Assembly: GCF_001704275.1 (NCBI RefSeq)
Contig: NZ_CP011533.1
Location: 9,486,001 to 9,550,000 of the forward strand
From: Streptomyces noursei ATCC 11455
GTDB lineage: Bacteria > Actinomycetota > Actinomycetes > Streptomycetales > Streptomycetaceae
DNA: 64,000 nt
Reading direction: 5' to 3'
A model generated the notes under the pieces. It did no database searches. It worked only from the letters and a program-made list of their open reading frames with translations, and was not told the origin of the DNA. Numbering within the stretch: position 1 is the stretch's first letter; each line of letters opens with the position of its first letter. The position numbers were made by a program, and so were the translations under genes. Positions 1 through 9,400 of this stretch are shown piece after piece.

Positions 1-1336
1 AGTAGCGTTGCAGCGTGGTCCAGGGCGTCAGCCAGCCACGGACGGCTCGTAGTGCCTGGGGCCAGCAGGGCGGTGGGGGCTGCTGCGATTTGGGTTGGCC
101 CCCTCTCTCTGCCGGAGCGGGCTCCGGGGGCGGGGCTTGGGCAGGCTCTGGAGTCGGCGGTGGTGGAGCGAACCAGGCGTCCCAGCAGAAGCTGAACGCG
201 CAGTTGACCAGGGCCTGATGACGGCGGATGGCGATATCGGAGCGGACTTGGAAGTCGGCCCAGCCCAGTTCGTCCTTGACCTGCTTGTAGCTCTGCTCGA
301 CCCAGTGCCGCAGACCGTAGATCCGTACGATCTCGGCCAGGTCGCCGGGCGGATAGGGCGATTCGGCGGCGCGTGGGGATCCGGGGCGGGGCAGGTCGGT
401 GGCCAGGTGCCAGGTGGCTTTCTCCGGCAGAGTGGCCGGGTCGGCGGTGGCCACAACCAGGCGGACGTTGCCGTCCGGACACCACCAGCCAAGCCGGGCT
501 TCTGCGGCCCGCCAGGTGACGGTGCGCCCATCCCGGAAGGTGCGCTCGATGCGTGTCCACTCCCCGGGATGGTGTGAGTCCCGCCAGGTCAGCAGGCGGG
601 CGGCGTCGACCGGGGTATGCGCATCACGCCCGTAGGCCCAGGTACCGTGCCGGGGTTTGAGCACCATCACGAACGGCAGACCGGCCTGATGTAAGTCGGC
701 ACGGAAACTGTCCTGGTCGCCGTAGGCGCAGTCAGCGGCCACCGCCCGAAAGACCCATCCGGCCGCCTTGGCCTGCGCGGCCAGGCCGGCCGCGATCTGC
801 AACTTGGTACGGAAACCCGGGTCGTTCTTGCCTTTTGGGAAGTGATGGGCTGGTGTGTAGGGGCGAGCGTGCACCGGGTAGTAGACGCGCTCGTCAGCCC
901 AGCAGGTGGTCACGGTGACTACGCCACGGTCGACCTTTCCCACCGAACCGAGGTACTGCTTGCCCACGTGCGCGGTCGCCGTCCCGTCCTTGCGGTCCCC
1001 GGAGTCGTCGACCACCAGCACCCCACCCGAGTGCGGGGCGGTGGCCGGATCCGCAAGCAGCAGTTCCAGACGGCGGGCATTGACCTTCTCGTGGTCCCAA
1101 GTCGACTCCGACAAGAAGAACTGCAGCCGCTGCACCGACCGGTGCTGGGCAGCGACCACCGGCTCGGCCCCGGCCAGGCAGGTCAGCGTCTTGTTACGGT
1201 CCCGGGGCAGCAGCAGGCCGGCCAGATACTCACCGAACCCACGCCGCTGGGCCAGCGTGGAGAACAGATCATCAAAGCGGGCGGCGTAGGCTTCCATCGG
1301 ACCAGGCGCGGGCGGACATGGCAACCGCTTCGTCAT
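1..1336 (-). CDS. IS701-like transposase, C-terminus beyond the window
   Basis: This is a DDE transposase of IS701 type. It starts with ATG at 1336 (MTKRLPCPPAP) and stays open to base 1, so about 445 codons are visible and the stop lies outside the window. Near residue 108 the sequence GVLVVDDSGDRKDG carries the first catalytic Asp typical of the family, and near residue 201 ADCAYGD carries the second. The region VEQSYKQVKDELGWADFQVRSD fits the usual C-terminal catalytic segment. The intact reading frame suggests a functional enzyme, but the missing end prevents certainty. Confidence 0.85.
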   Translation of the reverse strand, partial: MTKRLPCPPAPGPMEAYAARFDDLFSTLAQRRGFGEYLAGLLLPRDRNKTLTCLAGAEPVVAAQHRSVQRLQFFLSESTWDHEKVNARRLELLLADPATAPHSGGVLVVDDSGDRKDGTATAHVGKQYLGSVGKVDRGVVTVTTCWADERVYYPVHARPYTPAHHFPKGKNDPGFRTKLQIAAGLAAQAKAAGWVFRAVAADCAYGDQDSFRADLHQAGLPFVMVLKPRHGTWAYGRDAHTPVDAARLLTWRDSHHPGEWTRIERTFRDGRTVTWRAAEARLGWWCPDGNVRLVVATADPATLPEKATWHLATDLPRPGSPRAAESPYPPGDLAEIVRIYGLRHWVEQSYKQVKDELGWADFQVRSDIAIRRHQALVNCAFSFCWDAWFAPPPPTPEPAQAPPPEPAPAERGGQPKSQQPPPPCWPQALRAVRGWLTPWTTLQRY

Positions 1337-2476
1337 CCCTGCCTCCTCTGACCGGAGTTGAGACCTACACCTTTGCGTACTCCTCCACACACCCGCCGTC
1401 AACAAACCACCGCTAGAATGAACCTCTTTCATCCTGAGTAGTCGCAGGTCAGGAGCGTGTGAACGGCCTGGACGATGCGGCTGATGCGGTTGGTTGAGCA
1501 TCGTGCCTGGCGGAGGGTCCGCCATTGCTTGAGTTGGGCGAAGGCGCGTTCGCCTGGTGCTCGGAGGCGGGCGTGGTCGCGGTTGAACAGTTGGTAGTGG
1601 TCGGGTTGTTCGCGGTGGTTCTTGTAGGGGGTGCGGACGGTTGCGCCGGCGCCTTGGTAGGCGCGGTCGGCCAGGACGAGGATCTGCCTGGTGAGGCAGG
1701 CCTGGACGATGCCGTGAGCCCGTGCCGCGGTCAGGTCGTGGGTGCGTCCGGGCAACGCGCGGGAGAACCACAGTGGAGTGCCGTCTGGGGACGCGATGAC
1801 CTGCACGTTCATTCCGTGCCGCTTGTGTTTTTGGCTGTAGTACGGCTCGTCTGTGGCGATGCGGTCGGTGGGGATCAGTGTCCCGTCAACGACGACGAAG
1901 TCGCCCTCACCCAGGCCCACCAGGGCCTCGCGCAGGCCGGGTGCCCACGAGGCGAGGATCATCAAGGTCTCGTCCACGTACCGCCAAGCCGTCGCCTCCG
2001 ATACCCCGAAACCGGCTCCGACCTGCGCGAACGTCTCGTTCTTCCGAAGGTGCGCCAACACCAGTGAGGTTTTCTCAACGGGGGTTATTTCCATTGGTTG
2101 TTGAGGGTGAGGGCGGCTTGGGCGATGGCGCCGATGCGGCTGGGGCTGAGGGTAACGTGCTGTAGGGCCCGCCAGCGTTGCTTGAGTTCAGCGGCGGTGC
2201 GTTCGCCCAGTGCTCGGATGCCGCGGAGGAGTTGGTTGTAGGTGCGGTTGTTGACATGCAGAGCTTTCTCGGAGCGGCCGCAGGGCCGCTTGATGGGGGT
2301 GTGCACTCCGATGCCGGCGCCTTGGTAGCCCTTGTCGGCCAGGGTCGGCAGGCCTTCGGCGGCCGCCTTGTAGAGCGCGGGTAGCACGTGGTGTCGAGCG
2401 GCGGTGATGTCTGGAACGGAGCCGGGCTCGACGTCGGAAACCCACAGCGGGGTACCGTCGGGGGCAGAGAGGAACT

Positions 2477-3377
2477 GAGCCTTTTCCAACCTCAGGTTGT
2501 GGTGTTGAGGGTCAGGGTGAGGATGGCTTGGGCGGTGTGGGTGATGCGGGTGGTGCTGCAGCGGAGCTTCTTGAGGAGACGCCAGTTCTTGAGGGTGGCC
2601 ATGGCGCGTTCGCCGAGGGCGCGGATTTTTGCGTGGGCACGGTTGACGGCTTGCTGACCGTGGGAGAGGTGCTTCCAACGGCCGCGATACGGGACACGGA
2701 CGGTGCCGCCGGCGCCTTGGTATCCCTTGTCCGCCCAGCATGTGACGCCACATGAGGCGAGAGCCTCGATGATGCTGTGGGTTCGGGCGGCTTTGATGTC
2801 GTGGACGGCTCCTGGCAGTGCGGGTGAGGCCCATAGGATCCGGCCGAAGGGGTCGGCGAGGACTTGCACGTTCATGCCGTGCCGCTTGTGTTTCCCGGAG
2901 TAGTACGGGCGGTCGGCGGCGACGCGGTCGATGGGGAGTAGTGTCCCGTCGAGGATCACGAAAGCCTTGCCTGCCGCGGTCTTCATCGCCTGCTGCAACG
3001 TCGGGGCAAGAGCGGCCAGGACGCCGATGCCCTCGTGGACGTAGCGGCACACGGTGGCGATACCGATCGCGAAGCCCGCTGCGAGGCGGGCATAGGTGTC
3101 CCCGCAGCGCAGGTGCGCCAGGACCAGAAGGGCCTGTCGGCCTGCAGTCAGCCGACGCCACCGCGTCCCGATCTGCCGACGATGGACTGTCAGGCGGCCG
3201 GCGAGGAACTGCAGGGACGCGCTGGACAGATCGATCGCCGACGGGTAGACAAGCACACGAAGCTCCTGGTGGGACACAGTTGATCTTGGTCGACAACCCG
3301 TCTACCAGGAGCTTCGTCGTTCCGTCCACCCCGCCCGAACCACACCCCCACCAACCACATCAGGTTGGAAAAGGCTC
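2477..3377 (-). mobile_element. IS5-C, complete, innermost of the nest
   Basis: The 901-bp element has ends GAGCCTTTTCCAACCT at 2477 and its inverse ending at 3377. It is flanked by ACT at 2474-2476 and 3378-3380, a 3-bp target duplication inside the IS5-B transposase gene. Confidence 0.93.
2492..3277 (-). CDS. IS5-C transposase
   Basis: This is a complete IS5-type DDE transposase of up to 261 residues. The N-terminal half holds a helix-turn-helix-like region (TYARLAAGFAIGIATVCRYVHEG). The catalytic segments are VILDGTLLPIDRVA, CWADKGYQGAGG and a C-terminal ALGERAMATLKNW, matching D-D-E. The first start is GTG at 3277. A GTG at 3256, preceded by CAGGAG, is an equally good start. It is the youngest insertion of the nest and has no visible defect, so it may be active. 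Confidence 0.88.
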   Translation of the reverse strand: MSHQELRVLVYPSAIDLSSASLQFLAGRLTVHRRQIGTRWRRLTAGRQALLVLAHLRCGDTYARLAAGFAIGIATVCRYVHEGIGVLAALAPTLQQAMKTAAGKAFVILDGTLLPIDRVAADRPYYSGKHKRHGMNVQVLADPFGRILWASPALPGAVHDIKAARTHSIIEALASCGVTCWADKGYQGAGGTVRVPYRGRWKHLSHGQQAVNRAHAKIRALGERAMATLKNWRLLKKLRCSTTRITHTAQAILTLTLNTTT

Positions 3378-4163
3378 ACTGGATATTCCCACCGAAGGCC
3401 TTGTGCTTGGCTGAGTACCACCAGTCCGTCCCCGTCTCCCGCGCCCCGGCGAGCCGGTCACACTCGATCAGTGTGCCGTCCAGGACCACATGGCTCGTCC
3501 CCTCGCGCCGGCACTGCTGGAGGACTTCGTGCAGGTCAGGGGCCTGCCCCGCGAGAACGTCGATGCCTTCATGAAGGTAGCGGTAGCCGGTGGCTTGCGA
3601 GATCCCAGCATCCACCGCGGCGCAGTGCACACACCTCTTCTCCCGGAACCAGCGCAGTATCAACACCGCCTGGCGGAACGGGCCCAGTGCCCGCGATCCC
3701 TTCGGCGTGCCGATCGCACGGCGGTGCGCGGCCAACAGCCGGGACAAGTACTCCACCACCGGGCGTGGCACGTCGAGCATGGCAGAATAGCGAACCATCG
3801 TGAAGCCTCTGGGATTCAGGAACGTGATCTTGGCAGACCCGTTCCTACCAGGGGCTTCACGTCTTCACCAGCCCGGACCGCACCCCTTTCGCTGAGAACA
3901 CCTCAGTAGGGCCTGCTTGAAGCAACCGAGCCGTCGCCAGGGCGAGTTCAGCTCCTGCCGGCGGGTCATGGATCAGCCAGGAAACGTGCTCAACGAGTTC
4001 GTGCGGGACGTCGAGCATGGAAGAATACGGAACCAACAGGGCTCCTCGGACGCTGCGTGATGAGTGATGTCACCACAGCAACGACCAGGGGCCCTGTCTT
4101 GTCACCAACTCCCCTCTGACCAGGCATTTCACCCTCGCAGAGGCAGGATGAAAGAGGTTCAAT

Positions 4164-5059
4164 GAACCTCTTTCATCCTGAGTATTGGCAGGTCAAGAGG
4201 GTGTGCACGGCTGCCACAGTCCTGCCGATGCGGTTGGTTGAGCAGCGCGCTCGCCGCAGCAGTCGCCAGGACTTGAGGCGGGCGAAGGCGCGTTCGCCGG
4301 GAGCGCGCAGGCCGGCGTGGTCGCGGTTGTACTGCTGGTAGTGCTCGGGCAGGTCGCGGTAGCCGTAGTACGGGGTGCGGACAGTGGCGCCGGCGCCCTG
4401 GTAAGCGCGGTCGGCCAGGACGAGGATCTGGCGGCTGAGGCAGGCCTGGACGATGCCGTGGGCGCGTGCTGCGGTCAGGTCGTGGGTTCGGCCCGGCGTT
4501 GCCCGTGAGAACCACAGCGGTGTGCCGTCGGGACGTGCGATGACCTGGACGTTCATGCCATGCTTCTTGTGTTTCTGCGAGTAGTACGGCTCGTCGGCCT
4601 TGATGCGGTCGGTGGGGATGAGCGTGCCGTCGAGGATGACGAAGTCGCCTTCGCCCAAGCCGACGAGGGCCTCGTGCAGTCCCGGCGCCCACGAGGCGAG
4701 GACTTCGACGGTCTCGTGTACATACCGCCACGCGGTGGCCTCGGAAACTCCGAACCCGGCACCGACCTGTGCCAACGTCTCGTTCTTCCGCAGGTGTGCC
4801 AGAACCAGAAGGGCCTGCTTGAAGCAGCTCAACCTCCGCCAGGCCGAGCGAAGTTCACGCCTTCGGGCGTAGATGAGCCAGGAGACGTGCTCGACCAGCT
4901 CGTGCGGGACGTCGAGCATGGAAGGATACGGAACCAACAAAGCCCCCCGCGGCCGATGGCGTGTTGAGTGAGATCACCACACCAACGACGAGGGGCTTCG
5001 CCATGTCACCCCACCTGACCAGCCCATTTCACCCGGCCGGAACAGGATGAAAGAGGTTC
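4164..5059 (-). mobile_element. IS5-D copy 1
   Basis: This is an 896-bp IS5-type element with ends GAACCTCTTTCATCCTG at 4164 and the inverse at 5059. It is the left half of the compound pair and near-identical to the element at 46422-47317. Confidence 0.92.
4173..4940 (-). CDS. IS5-D transposase
   Basis: This is a full-length IS5-type DDE transposase (255 residues from the TTG at 4940; an internal ATG gives MLDVPHELVEHVSW). It contains DFVILDGTLIPTDR, VLADRAYQGAG and ERAFARLKSW, which fit the D, D and E segments. It is closely related to the IS5-A protein and shares almost the same terminal repeats, so the two could act on each other's ends. The stop codon lies inside the left terminal repeat. 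Confidence 0.9.
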   Translation of the reverse strand: MLVPYPSMLDVPHELVEHVSWLIYARRRELRSAWRRLSCFKQALLVLAHLRKNETLAQVGAGFGVSEATAWRYVHETVEVLASWAPGLHEALVGLGEGDFVILDGTLIPTDRIKADEPYYSQKHKKHGMNVQVIARPDGTPLWFSRATPGRTHDLTAARAHGIVQACLSRQILVLADRAYQGAGATVRTPYYGYRDLPEHYQQYNRDHAGLRAPGERAFARLKSWRLLRRARCSTNRIGRTVAAVHTLLTCQYSG

Positions 5060-5062
5060 AGT

Positions 5063-5960
5063 GAACCTCTTTCATCCTGCCTCTGCGAGGGTGAAATGCC
5101 TGGTCAGAGGGGAGTTGGTGACAAGACAGGGCCCCTGGTCGTTGCTGTGGTGACATCACTCATCACGCAGCGTCCGAGGAGCCCTGTTGGTTCCGTATTC
5201 TTCCATGCGCGACGTCCCGCACGAACTCGTTGAGCACGTTTCCTGGCTGATCCATGCCCGCCGGCAGGAGCTGAACTCGCCCTGGCGACGGCTCGGTTGC
5301 TTCAAGCAGGCCCTACTGGTGTTGGCGCACCTTCGGAAGAACGAGACGTTCGCGCAGGTCGGAGCCGGTTTCGGGGTATCGGAGGCGACGGCTTGGCGGT
5401 ACGTGGACGAGACCTTGATGATCCTCGCCTCGTGGGCACCCGGCCTGCGCGAGGCCCTGGTGGGCCTGGGTGAGGGCGACTTCGTCGTCGTTGACGGGAC
5501 ACTGATCCCCACCGACCGCATCGCCGCAGACGAGCCGTACTACAGCCAAAAACACAAGCGGCACGGAATGAACGTGCAGGTCATCGCGTCCCCAGACGGC
5601 ACTCCACTGTGGTTCTCCCGCGCGTTGCCCGGACGCACCCACGACCTGACCGCGGCACGGGCTCACGGCATCGTCCAGGCCTGCCTCACCAGGCAGATCC
5701 TCGTCCTGGCCGACCGCGCCTACCAAGGCGCCGGCGCAACCGTCCGCACCCCCTACAAGAACCACCGCGAACAACCCGACCACTACCAACTGTTCAACCG
5801 CGACCACGCCCGCCTCCGAGCACCAGGCGAACGCGCCTTCGCCCAACTCAAGCAATGGCGGACCCTCCGCCAGGCACGATGCTCAACCAACCGCATCAGC
5901 CGCATCGTCCAGGCCGTTCACACGCTCCTGACCTGCGACTACTCAGGATGAAAGAGGTTC
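5063..5960 (+). mobile_element. IS5-A copy 2
   Basis: This is an 898-bp complete copy, the right half of the compound pair. Its ends are GAACCTCTTTCATCCTG at 5063 and the inverse at 5960. AGT precedes it and AAT follows. Confidence 0.93.
5187..5951 (+). CDS. IS5-A transposase
   Basis: This is an intact IS5-type transposase of 254 residues. Catalytic segments are DFVVVDGTLIPTDR (near residue 95), VLADRAYQGAG (near 176) and ERAFAQLKQW near the C-terminus. Motif HKRHGMNVQVI and the region GRTHDLTAARAHG are shared with the IS5-D protein. A TTG codon opens the frame and an ATG follows at 5205. The same protein, with at most single substitutions, is encoded at 47445, 52261 (minus strand) and 60802. 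Confidence 0.92.
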   Translation: MVPYSSMRDVPHELVEHVSWLIHARRQELNSPWRRLGCFKQALLVLAHLRKNETFAQVGAGFGVSEATAWRYVDETLMILASWAPGLREALVGLGEGDFVVVDGTLIPTDRIAADEPYYSQKHKRHGMNVQVIASPDGTPLWFSRALPGRTHDLTAARAHGIVQACLTRQILVLADRAYQGAGATVRTPYKNHREQPDHYQLFNRDHARLRAPGERAFAQLKQWRTLRQARCSTNRISRIVQAVHTLLTCDYSG

Positions 5961-6104
5961 AATGACCTGCTCTTTCACCCCGCAAGCGTCGGGATGGCAA
6001 AGGCTCAGCGTTGCATTAGGAGTTCTTGCAGGTGTCTACGGTGCGTACGTACCCTTTCCCGGGTATAAGTTTTCTATAATAGGAGCCATAGTACTCAACA
6101 CCAA

Positions 6105-7009
6105 GAGGGTTATTCACGTAGGCCTCACCAGCCTCTTGTGTAGAAGGTGAGGGCGGTGACGGTCTTGACGATGTCGGGGAAGCGGGTGAGGGGCCGCGGT
6201 AGCGGGTGGCGAGAATCTTCCAGTTCTTCAGGTGCGCGATGGCCCGTTCGACTGCGGCTCGGAGCGTGTTGACGGAGCGGTTGGCTCTCTTGTCTCCGGC
6301 GGATCGTTCCTGGCCGGGCGGCTTGCGCCTGGGGGTGAACAGTCGGGAGCCGGCGTAGCCCAGGTCGCCTATGCCCTCGCGTTCGGCGAATGCCTCGGGG
6401 AAGTGGGACTGGCGCCAGGCGTGCATGTCGTGCCGGCTGCCGGGCACCGGCGCGGAGACCGCGAGCAGGTCGCCGGCGAGAGTGGCGGCGATCTGCAGGT
6501 TGAAGCCGGTGTCGCGGTGCTTGCCGGAGAACATCGTGGTGCCCTCGCTGGACCAGTCCCACGTCGTGACCAAGGTGCCATCCACGAGTACGATCCGGCC
6601 GGCAGAGGCCTCGGTGGGATCGGGAACGTGCGTGGCCAGGACCTTCTCCACCATCGGCAGCAGGGCCGTCCACCTCCTGGAGACGGTGGCCTGGGAGATC
6701 CCGAACAACTCGGCGGCCACCTCCTGCACCGGGTTCTGCCGCAGCAGGAACAGCACCAACACCACCGACTTGTACAGGCCCAGCGCCCACATCCGCCCCG
6801 GCATCACCGGCGGATCCGGATCCTGCACGAGCTCTTGGTGAACTCGTGCGACCAGCCCGTCAAGTTGCTCGGTGTCCAGTCCTGTCGTAATGTTCCAGCT
6901 CAACGGCCCTGCCACGGTAGTTAACTGACGCTCTCTCAAACGTCACGCTACCGAGCAGGGCCGTCCTCGTGATCAAGAACGATGGTTGAAACCCCCGTGA
7001 ATAGGCCTC
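6105..7009 (-). mobile_element. IS5-E copy 1
   Basis: The 905-bp element has ends GAGGGTTATTCACG at 6105 and the inverse of GAGGCCTATTCACG at 7009. It is flanked by CAA at 6102-6104 and 7010-7012. It sits inside the secreted-protein gene. Confidence 0.92.
6125..6939 (-). pseudogene. IS5-E transposase with C-terminal frameshift
   Basis: This IS5-type transposase starts at 6939 (MRERQLTTVAGPLSW) and matches the intact copy at 34077-34892 up to RYRGP. One G is missing from a run near 6190, so the last roughly 22 residues are out of frame and translation runs on through the element's end to 6016. Catalytic segments IVLVDGTLVTTWDW and IGDLGYAGSRL are intact. A protein with an altered C-terminus may still be made, so loss of function is likely but not proven. 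Confidence 0.85.
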
Positions 7010-7769
7010 CAAGATCTCGCGAATCTCGCGCTATTTCGCCCCCTCCCTTACCGCTATAAGCCACGGCCGTAACATTTCCCCACTTCGTGACCTTGTCGCA
7101 GTATTTCTTGTCATTGTCGACCTTGACTGAGAAGGGTGCGGTGTTGCCGAGCACCTTTGCTCCATCTTGAACGACCTTCAATGGATCCTTTTTGAATGTT
7201 TCTAGATCAATTCCACCAAGGAAGGTGCTAAGGTCCCCGGCAAAGCCCCTCCAACTTGGCATCTCCTCTGCGATTGGTTGTATATTATGCCATGCGCATG
7301 TAACTCTTCTGAGGTTCTCGGCGGGCTTACACGCTGACTGGAGTGGGGCTGCAGCGATATCCAGCGTGGTGAGCCCATCGGTCAATTTCACCCCCTCGGG
7401 CAAATCGACTGTGAGTACGAGCGTGTCTATCTTTTGCTTCCCGTAAATATAAGCAGAGGGAAAGAAGATGAGCTGCTCATCCGGGTAGGCGTACGATCTG
7501 TTTCCGGTCGTAAATCCCTGCAGCCAGGATGGCAAGCCGGGGTAGTCCACAAGGCGGAATCTGCCATCGAGTAGGACTCCGGCTTCTCTTGCCCAGACCG
7601 TTGTGGTGGTGGGCGTATTCTGCGCGGCAGGATTTGCCGCAGCGGCGGTGAGGGTTGGAAACAGGGTCATCGCGCACACGCATGCCATCATGGCTAGCAT
7701 ACGGGCCTGTAGACGGTTGTGGGACCCGCCTGATTGGGCCTGGAGTGTAGGGGCGTCTGAAATATTCAT

Positions 7770-8003
7770 AATCGCCGATTTTCCTCTCCTGTGCGGCTGG
7801 CCGGGTTAGGAAGGTTATTCAACAGAGTTTTGTCGTGGATGCAGACCGGCGTAGAAGCGCTTCCCTTTCTTTGAGATGCGCTGCCCGGGTTGCTTAAGGC
7901 GGCTATCTTTCCCGGCAAGGGAAATGTTCTTGATCGTTTTATGGTTACTTTCATACTCCCATTCTTCGTGACCTCCGCCGCGGCACTCCTCGAGTGGTAC
8001 CTT
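7770..8003. other. Upstream region of the secreted-protein gene
   Basis: There is no convincing gene here. The stretch lies immediately upstream of the start at 7769 and is lower in GC than its surroundings. It separates that gene from the 8-bp repeat array. Confidence 0.5.
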
Positions 8004-8131
8004 CCCTGTCTCCCTGTCTCCCTGTCTCCCTGTCTCCCTGTCTCCCTGTCTCCCTGTCTCCCTGTCTCCCTGTCTCCCTGTCTCCCTGTCTCCCTGTCTC
8101 CCTGTCTCCCTGTCTCCCTGTCTCCCTGTCT
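8004..8131. repeat. Tandem repeat, 16 units of CCCTGTCT
   Basis: Sixteen perfect copies of an 8-bp unit occupy 128 bp. The unit length is not a multiple of three and has no stop in any minus-strand frame, so all three minus frames stay open and each reads a repeating GDRETGRQ. The array lies about 235 bp upstream of the secreted-protein gene. Such arrays change length by slipped-strand replication. Confidence 0.97.
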
Positions 8132-8453
8132 GCAGCGAGACGCTTGCCTTTGGAGGAGGATATCTCCCCTCTCCACTTTCCATCCTTTTTGAGGGTGGGG
8201 CATTCCATTCCTGGCCGTCAGCCTTTCCGCAATCACCTGTAATTGGTGGTTTTCTGCTGATGTATGCGGGAATGTAACCCCCCAAGCATCGCCCCTCCGT
8301 TTCCCATATTTTTTCTGCGAGTTTCGGGGGGTCCTTCTCTTCTAGGCTGCCATGTTTGACTAGGTATATTGCGTCATCGAAAGCAACCCAGGAGTTGTCC
8401 GCCCTGTCGAAAATTCGACCGACATTTTTCCATCTTCGGTTATTGCGAGGATC
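8132..8453. other. No gene recognised
   Basis: Short open frames occur on both strands, but none resembles a known protein or has a good ribosome site. The minus-strand frames here are only extensions of the repeat-encoded frames. Confidence 0.5.
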
Positions 8454-8594
8454 GTGAAGGTCAACATCAAGGGCGAACGCGTCACCCTCGCCGAGGACGG
8501 CCCGCTCGGGCAGGCCCAGTGGGCCAAGACCCGCTACGGCATCGCCACTCAGACCCTGCCCAACGGCTACTGCGGAGTGCCTGTTCAGAAGTGA
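8454..8594 (+). pseudogene. C-terminal fragment of a Tn554-type integrase
   Basis: The 46-codon frame contains QAQWAKTRYGIATQTLPNGY followed by CGVPVQK, which I recognise as the segment just before the C-terminal cysteine motif of actinobacterial tyrosine recombinases related to Tn554 TnpA/TnpB. The catalytic domain is absent upstream. The stop TGA is supplied by the end of the adjoining IS3 element, so the gene is cut on both sides. Family assignment rests on recalled similarity only. Confidence 0.6.
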
Positions 8595-9400
8595 ACCGCC
8601 CCGGGTTCGGTAGAGATCTCAGATTTTGGTTGTGACCTGGGGTTTCGTGGATTCCTTGTAGTGATTGGCCTCGTACTCGGCGGGTGGAACGTGCCCTATC
8701 TCACCGTGAAGTCTGCGGTGGTTGTACCAGTCGACCCACTCTGCGGTGGCCAACTCGGCCTGGGAGAGCGACTTCCAGGGCCGTCGGGGCTTGATCAGCT
8801 CGGTCTTGTACAAGCCGATCGTGCTCTCCATCAGGGCATTGTCGTAGGCGTCGCCGACCGATCCGATCGAGGCGGCGATGCCGGCGGCGTCCAGATGCTC
8901 GGCGAGCCGGAAGCTCGTATATTGCGACCCGGCGTCCGAGTGGTGGATCAACTCACCTGGCTGGACCGGGTGTTGGTCTCGGTCGCGTTGCCACACGGCC
9001 ATCTCCAGGGCGTCCAGGACGAAGACCGTTTCCTTCACTGTGGCCGCGGACCAGCCGACGATCCGGCGGGAGAACGTGTCCACGACGAAGGCGACGTAGA
9101 CGACACCGGCCCAGGTTTTCGCGTGGGTGAAGTCCGCCACCCAGCAGCGGTTCGGGGCAGCGGCGACGAAGTCGCGGTCCAGTAGGTCCGGCGCCCGGTC
9201 CACCTGCCCGCCGGGCAGCGTGGTGATCACGCGTCTGCCGCGGACCGCTCCGGCGATGCCGAGTTCGCGCATCAGGCGTTCGACGGTGCAGCGGGCCGCG
9301 CGGTGGCCCTGCCGGTTCAGCTCACGCCAGATCTTCCTCGCTCCGTAGACACGGTAGTTGGCTTCGAACCGAGAGGGCAGGCATCGCAACCGCCGCTGCA
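8592..9400 (-). mobile_element. IS3-F remnant
   Basis: The left end TGAACCGCCCCGGGTTCGG lies at 8592 and resembles the end of the IS3-K element at 43830. The other end and orfA are missing; the sequence loses IS3 similarity near 9370-9400. Confidence 0.7.

Larger units (their letters stand above)
2085..3798 (-). pseudogene. IS5-B transposase, split by IS5-C
   Basis: The N-terminal part runs from 3798 (MVRYSAMLDVPRPVVEYLS) to 3378 and includes a helix-turn-helix-like segment and VVLDGTLIECDRLAG with the first DDE Asp. The C-terminal part resumes at 2476 with FLSAPDGTPLW and ends near 2085, including LADKGYQGAG. When IS5-C and one ACT copy are removed the reading is continuous (GGNIQ-FLSAPDG). 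The host gene of IS5-C is therefore clear and no point mutation is evident. Confidence 0.9.
2066..3904 (-). mobile_element. IS5-B, nested in IS5-A and split by IS5-C
   Basis: The ends are GAGGTTTTCTCAACG at 2066 and the inverse of GAGGTGTTCTCAGCG at 3904, flanked by AGT on both sides (2063-2065 and 3905-3907). The element is itself interrupted by IS5-C at 2477-3377, so its own length is about 935 bp. Confidence 0.9.
1429..4031 (-). pseudogene. IS5-A transposase, interrupted and frameshifted
   Basis: This is the transposase of IS5-A copy 1, an IS5-type DDE protein of about 254 residues when intact. The C-terminal part is encoded by 2065-1429 and the N-terminal part by 4031-3905. IS5-B lies between them, inserted after the residues KQALLVLAHL. 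The N-terminal part also has an extra T near 3967 compared with intact copies, which breaks the frame independently. The C-terminal part keeps the motifs DGTLIPTDR and LADRAYQGAG. The gene cannot make a full protein. Confidence 0.9.
1420..4160 (-). mobile_element. IS5-A copy 1, split by IS5-B
   Basis: The element has ends GAACCTCTTTCATCCTG at 1420 and its inverted copy ending at 4160, flanked on both sides by AAT (1417-1419 and 4161-4163). It is interrupted at 2065/3905 by IS5-B. Removing 2066-3904 plus one AGT copy restores the sequence of the intact copies at 5063-5960 and 60678-61575. Confidence 0.92.
4164..5960. mobile_element. Compound element IS5-D/IS5-A, locus 1
   Basis: Two related IS elements lie head to head with only AGT (5060-5062) between them. 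The whole 1797-bp pair is flanked by AAT at 4161-4163 and 5961-5963. The same pair with the same AGT joint occurs at 46422-48218, where it is flanked by AGT. The outer AAT duplication here indicates that the pair moved in as one unit. Confidence 0.85.
6016..7769 (-). pseudogene. Secreted protein gene cut by IS5-E
   Basis: The gene begins at 7769 and encodes a signal peptide (hydrophobic MLAMMACVCAMTLFPTL followed by AAAA) and a mature domain of unknown function. It runs to 7010, where IS5-E was inserted after RDSRDLG. Joining 7010 to 6101 (one CAA copy removed) restores an 846-bp frame, 281 residues, ending VRTVDTCKNS with TAA at 6016-6018. The mature part would have four cysteines, the last in the severed tail, suggesting two disulfides. 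No homologous family is recognised. The truncated product now ends with residues read from IS5-E. Confidence 0.85.

Noticed and set aside
8004..8131. CRISPR array
   Set aside because: Units are 8 bp with no spacers.
7766..8285. Minus-strand frames with GDRETGRQ repeats as possible repeat proteins
   Set aside because: The 8-bp unit has no stop in any minus frame, so all three frames stay open automatically. No ribosome site or conserved flanking sequence supports translation.
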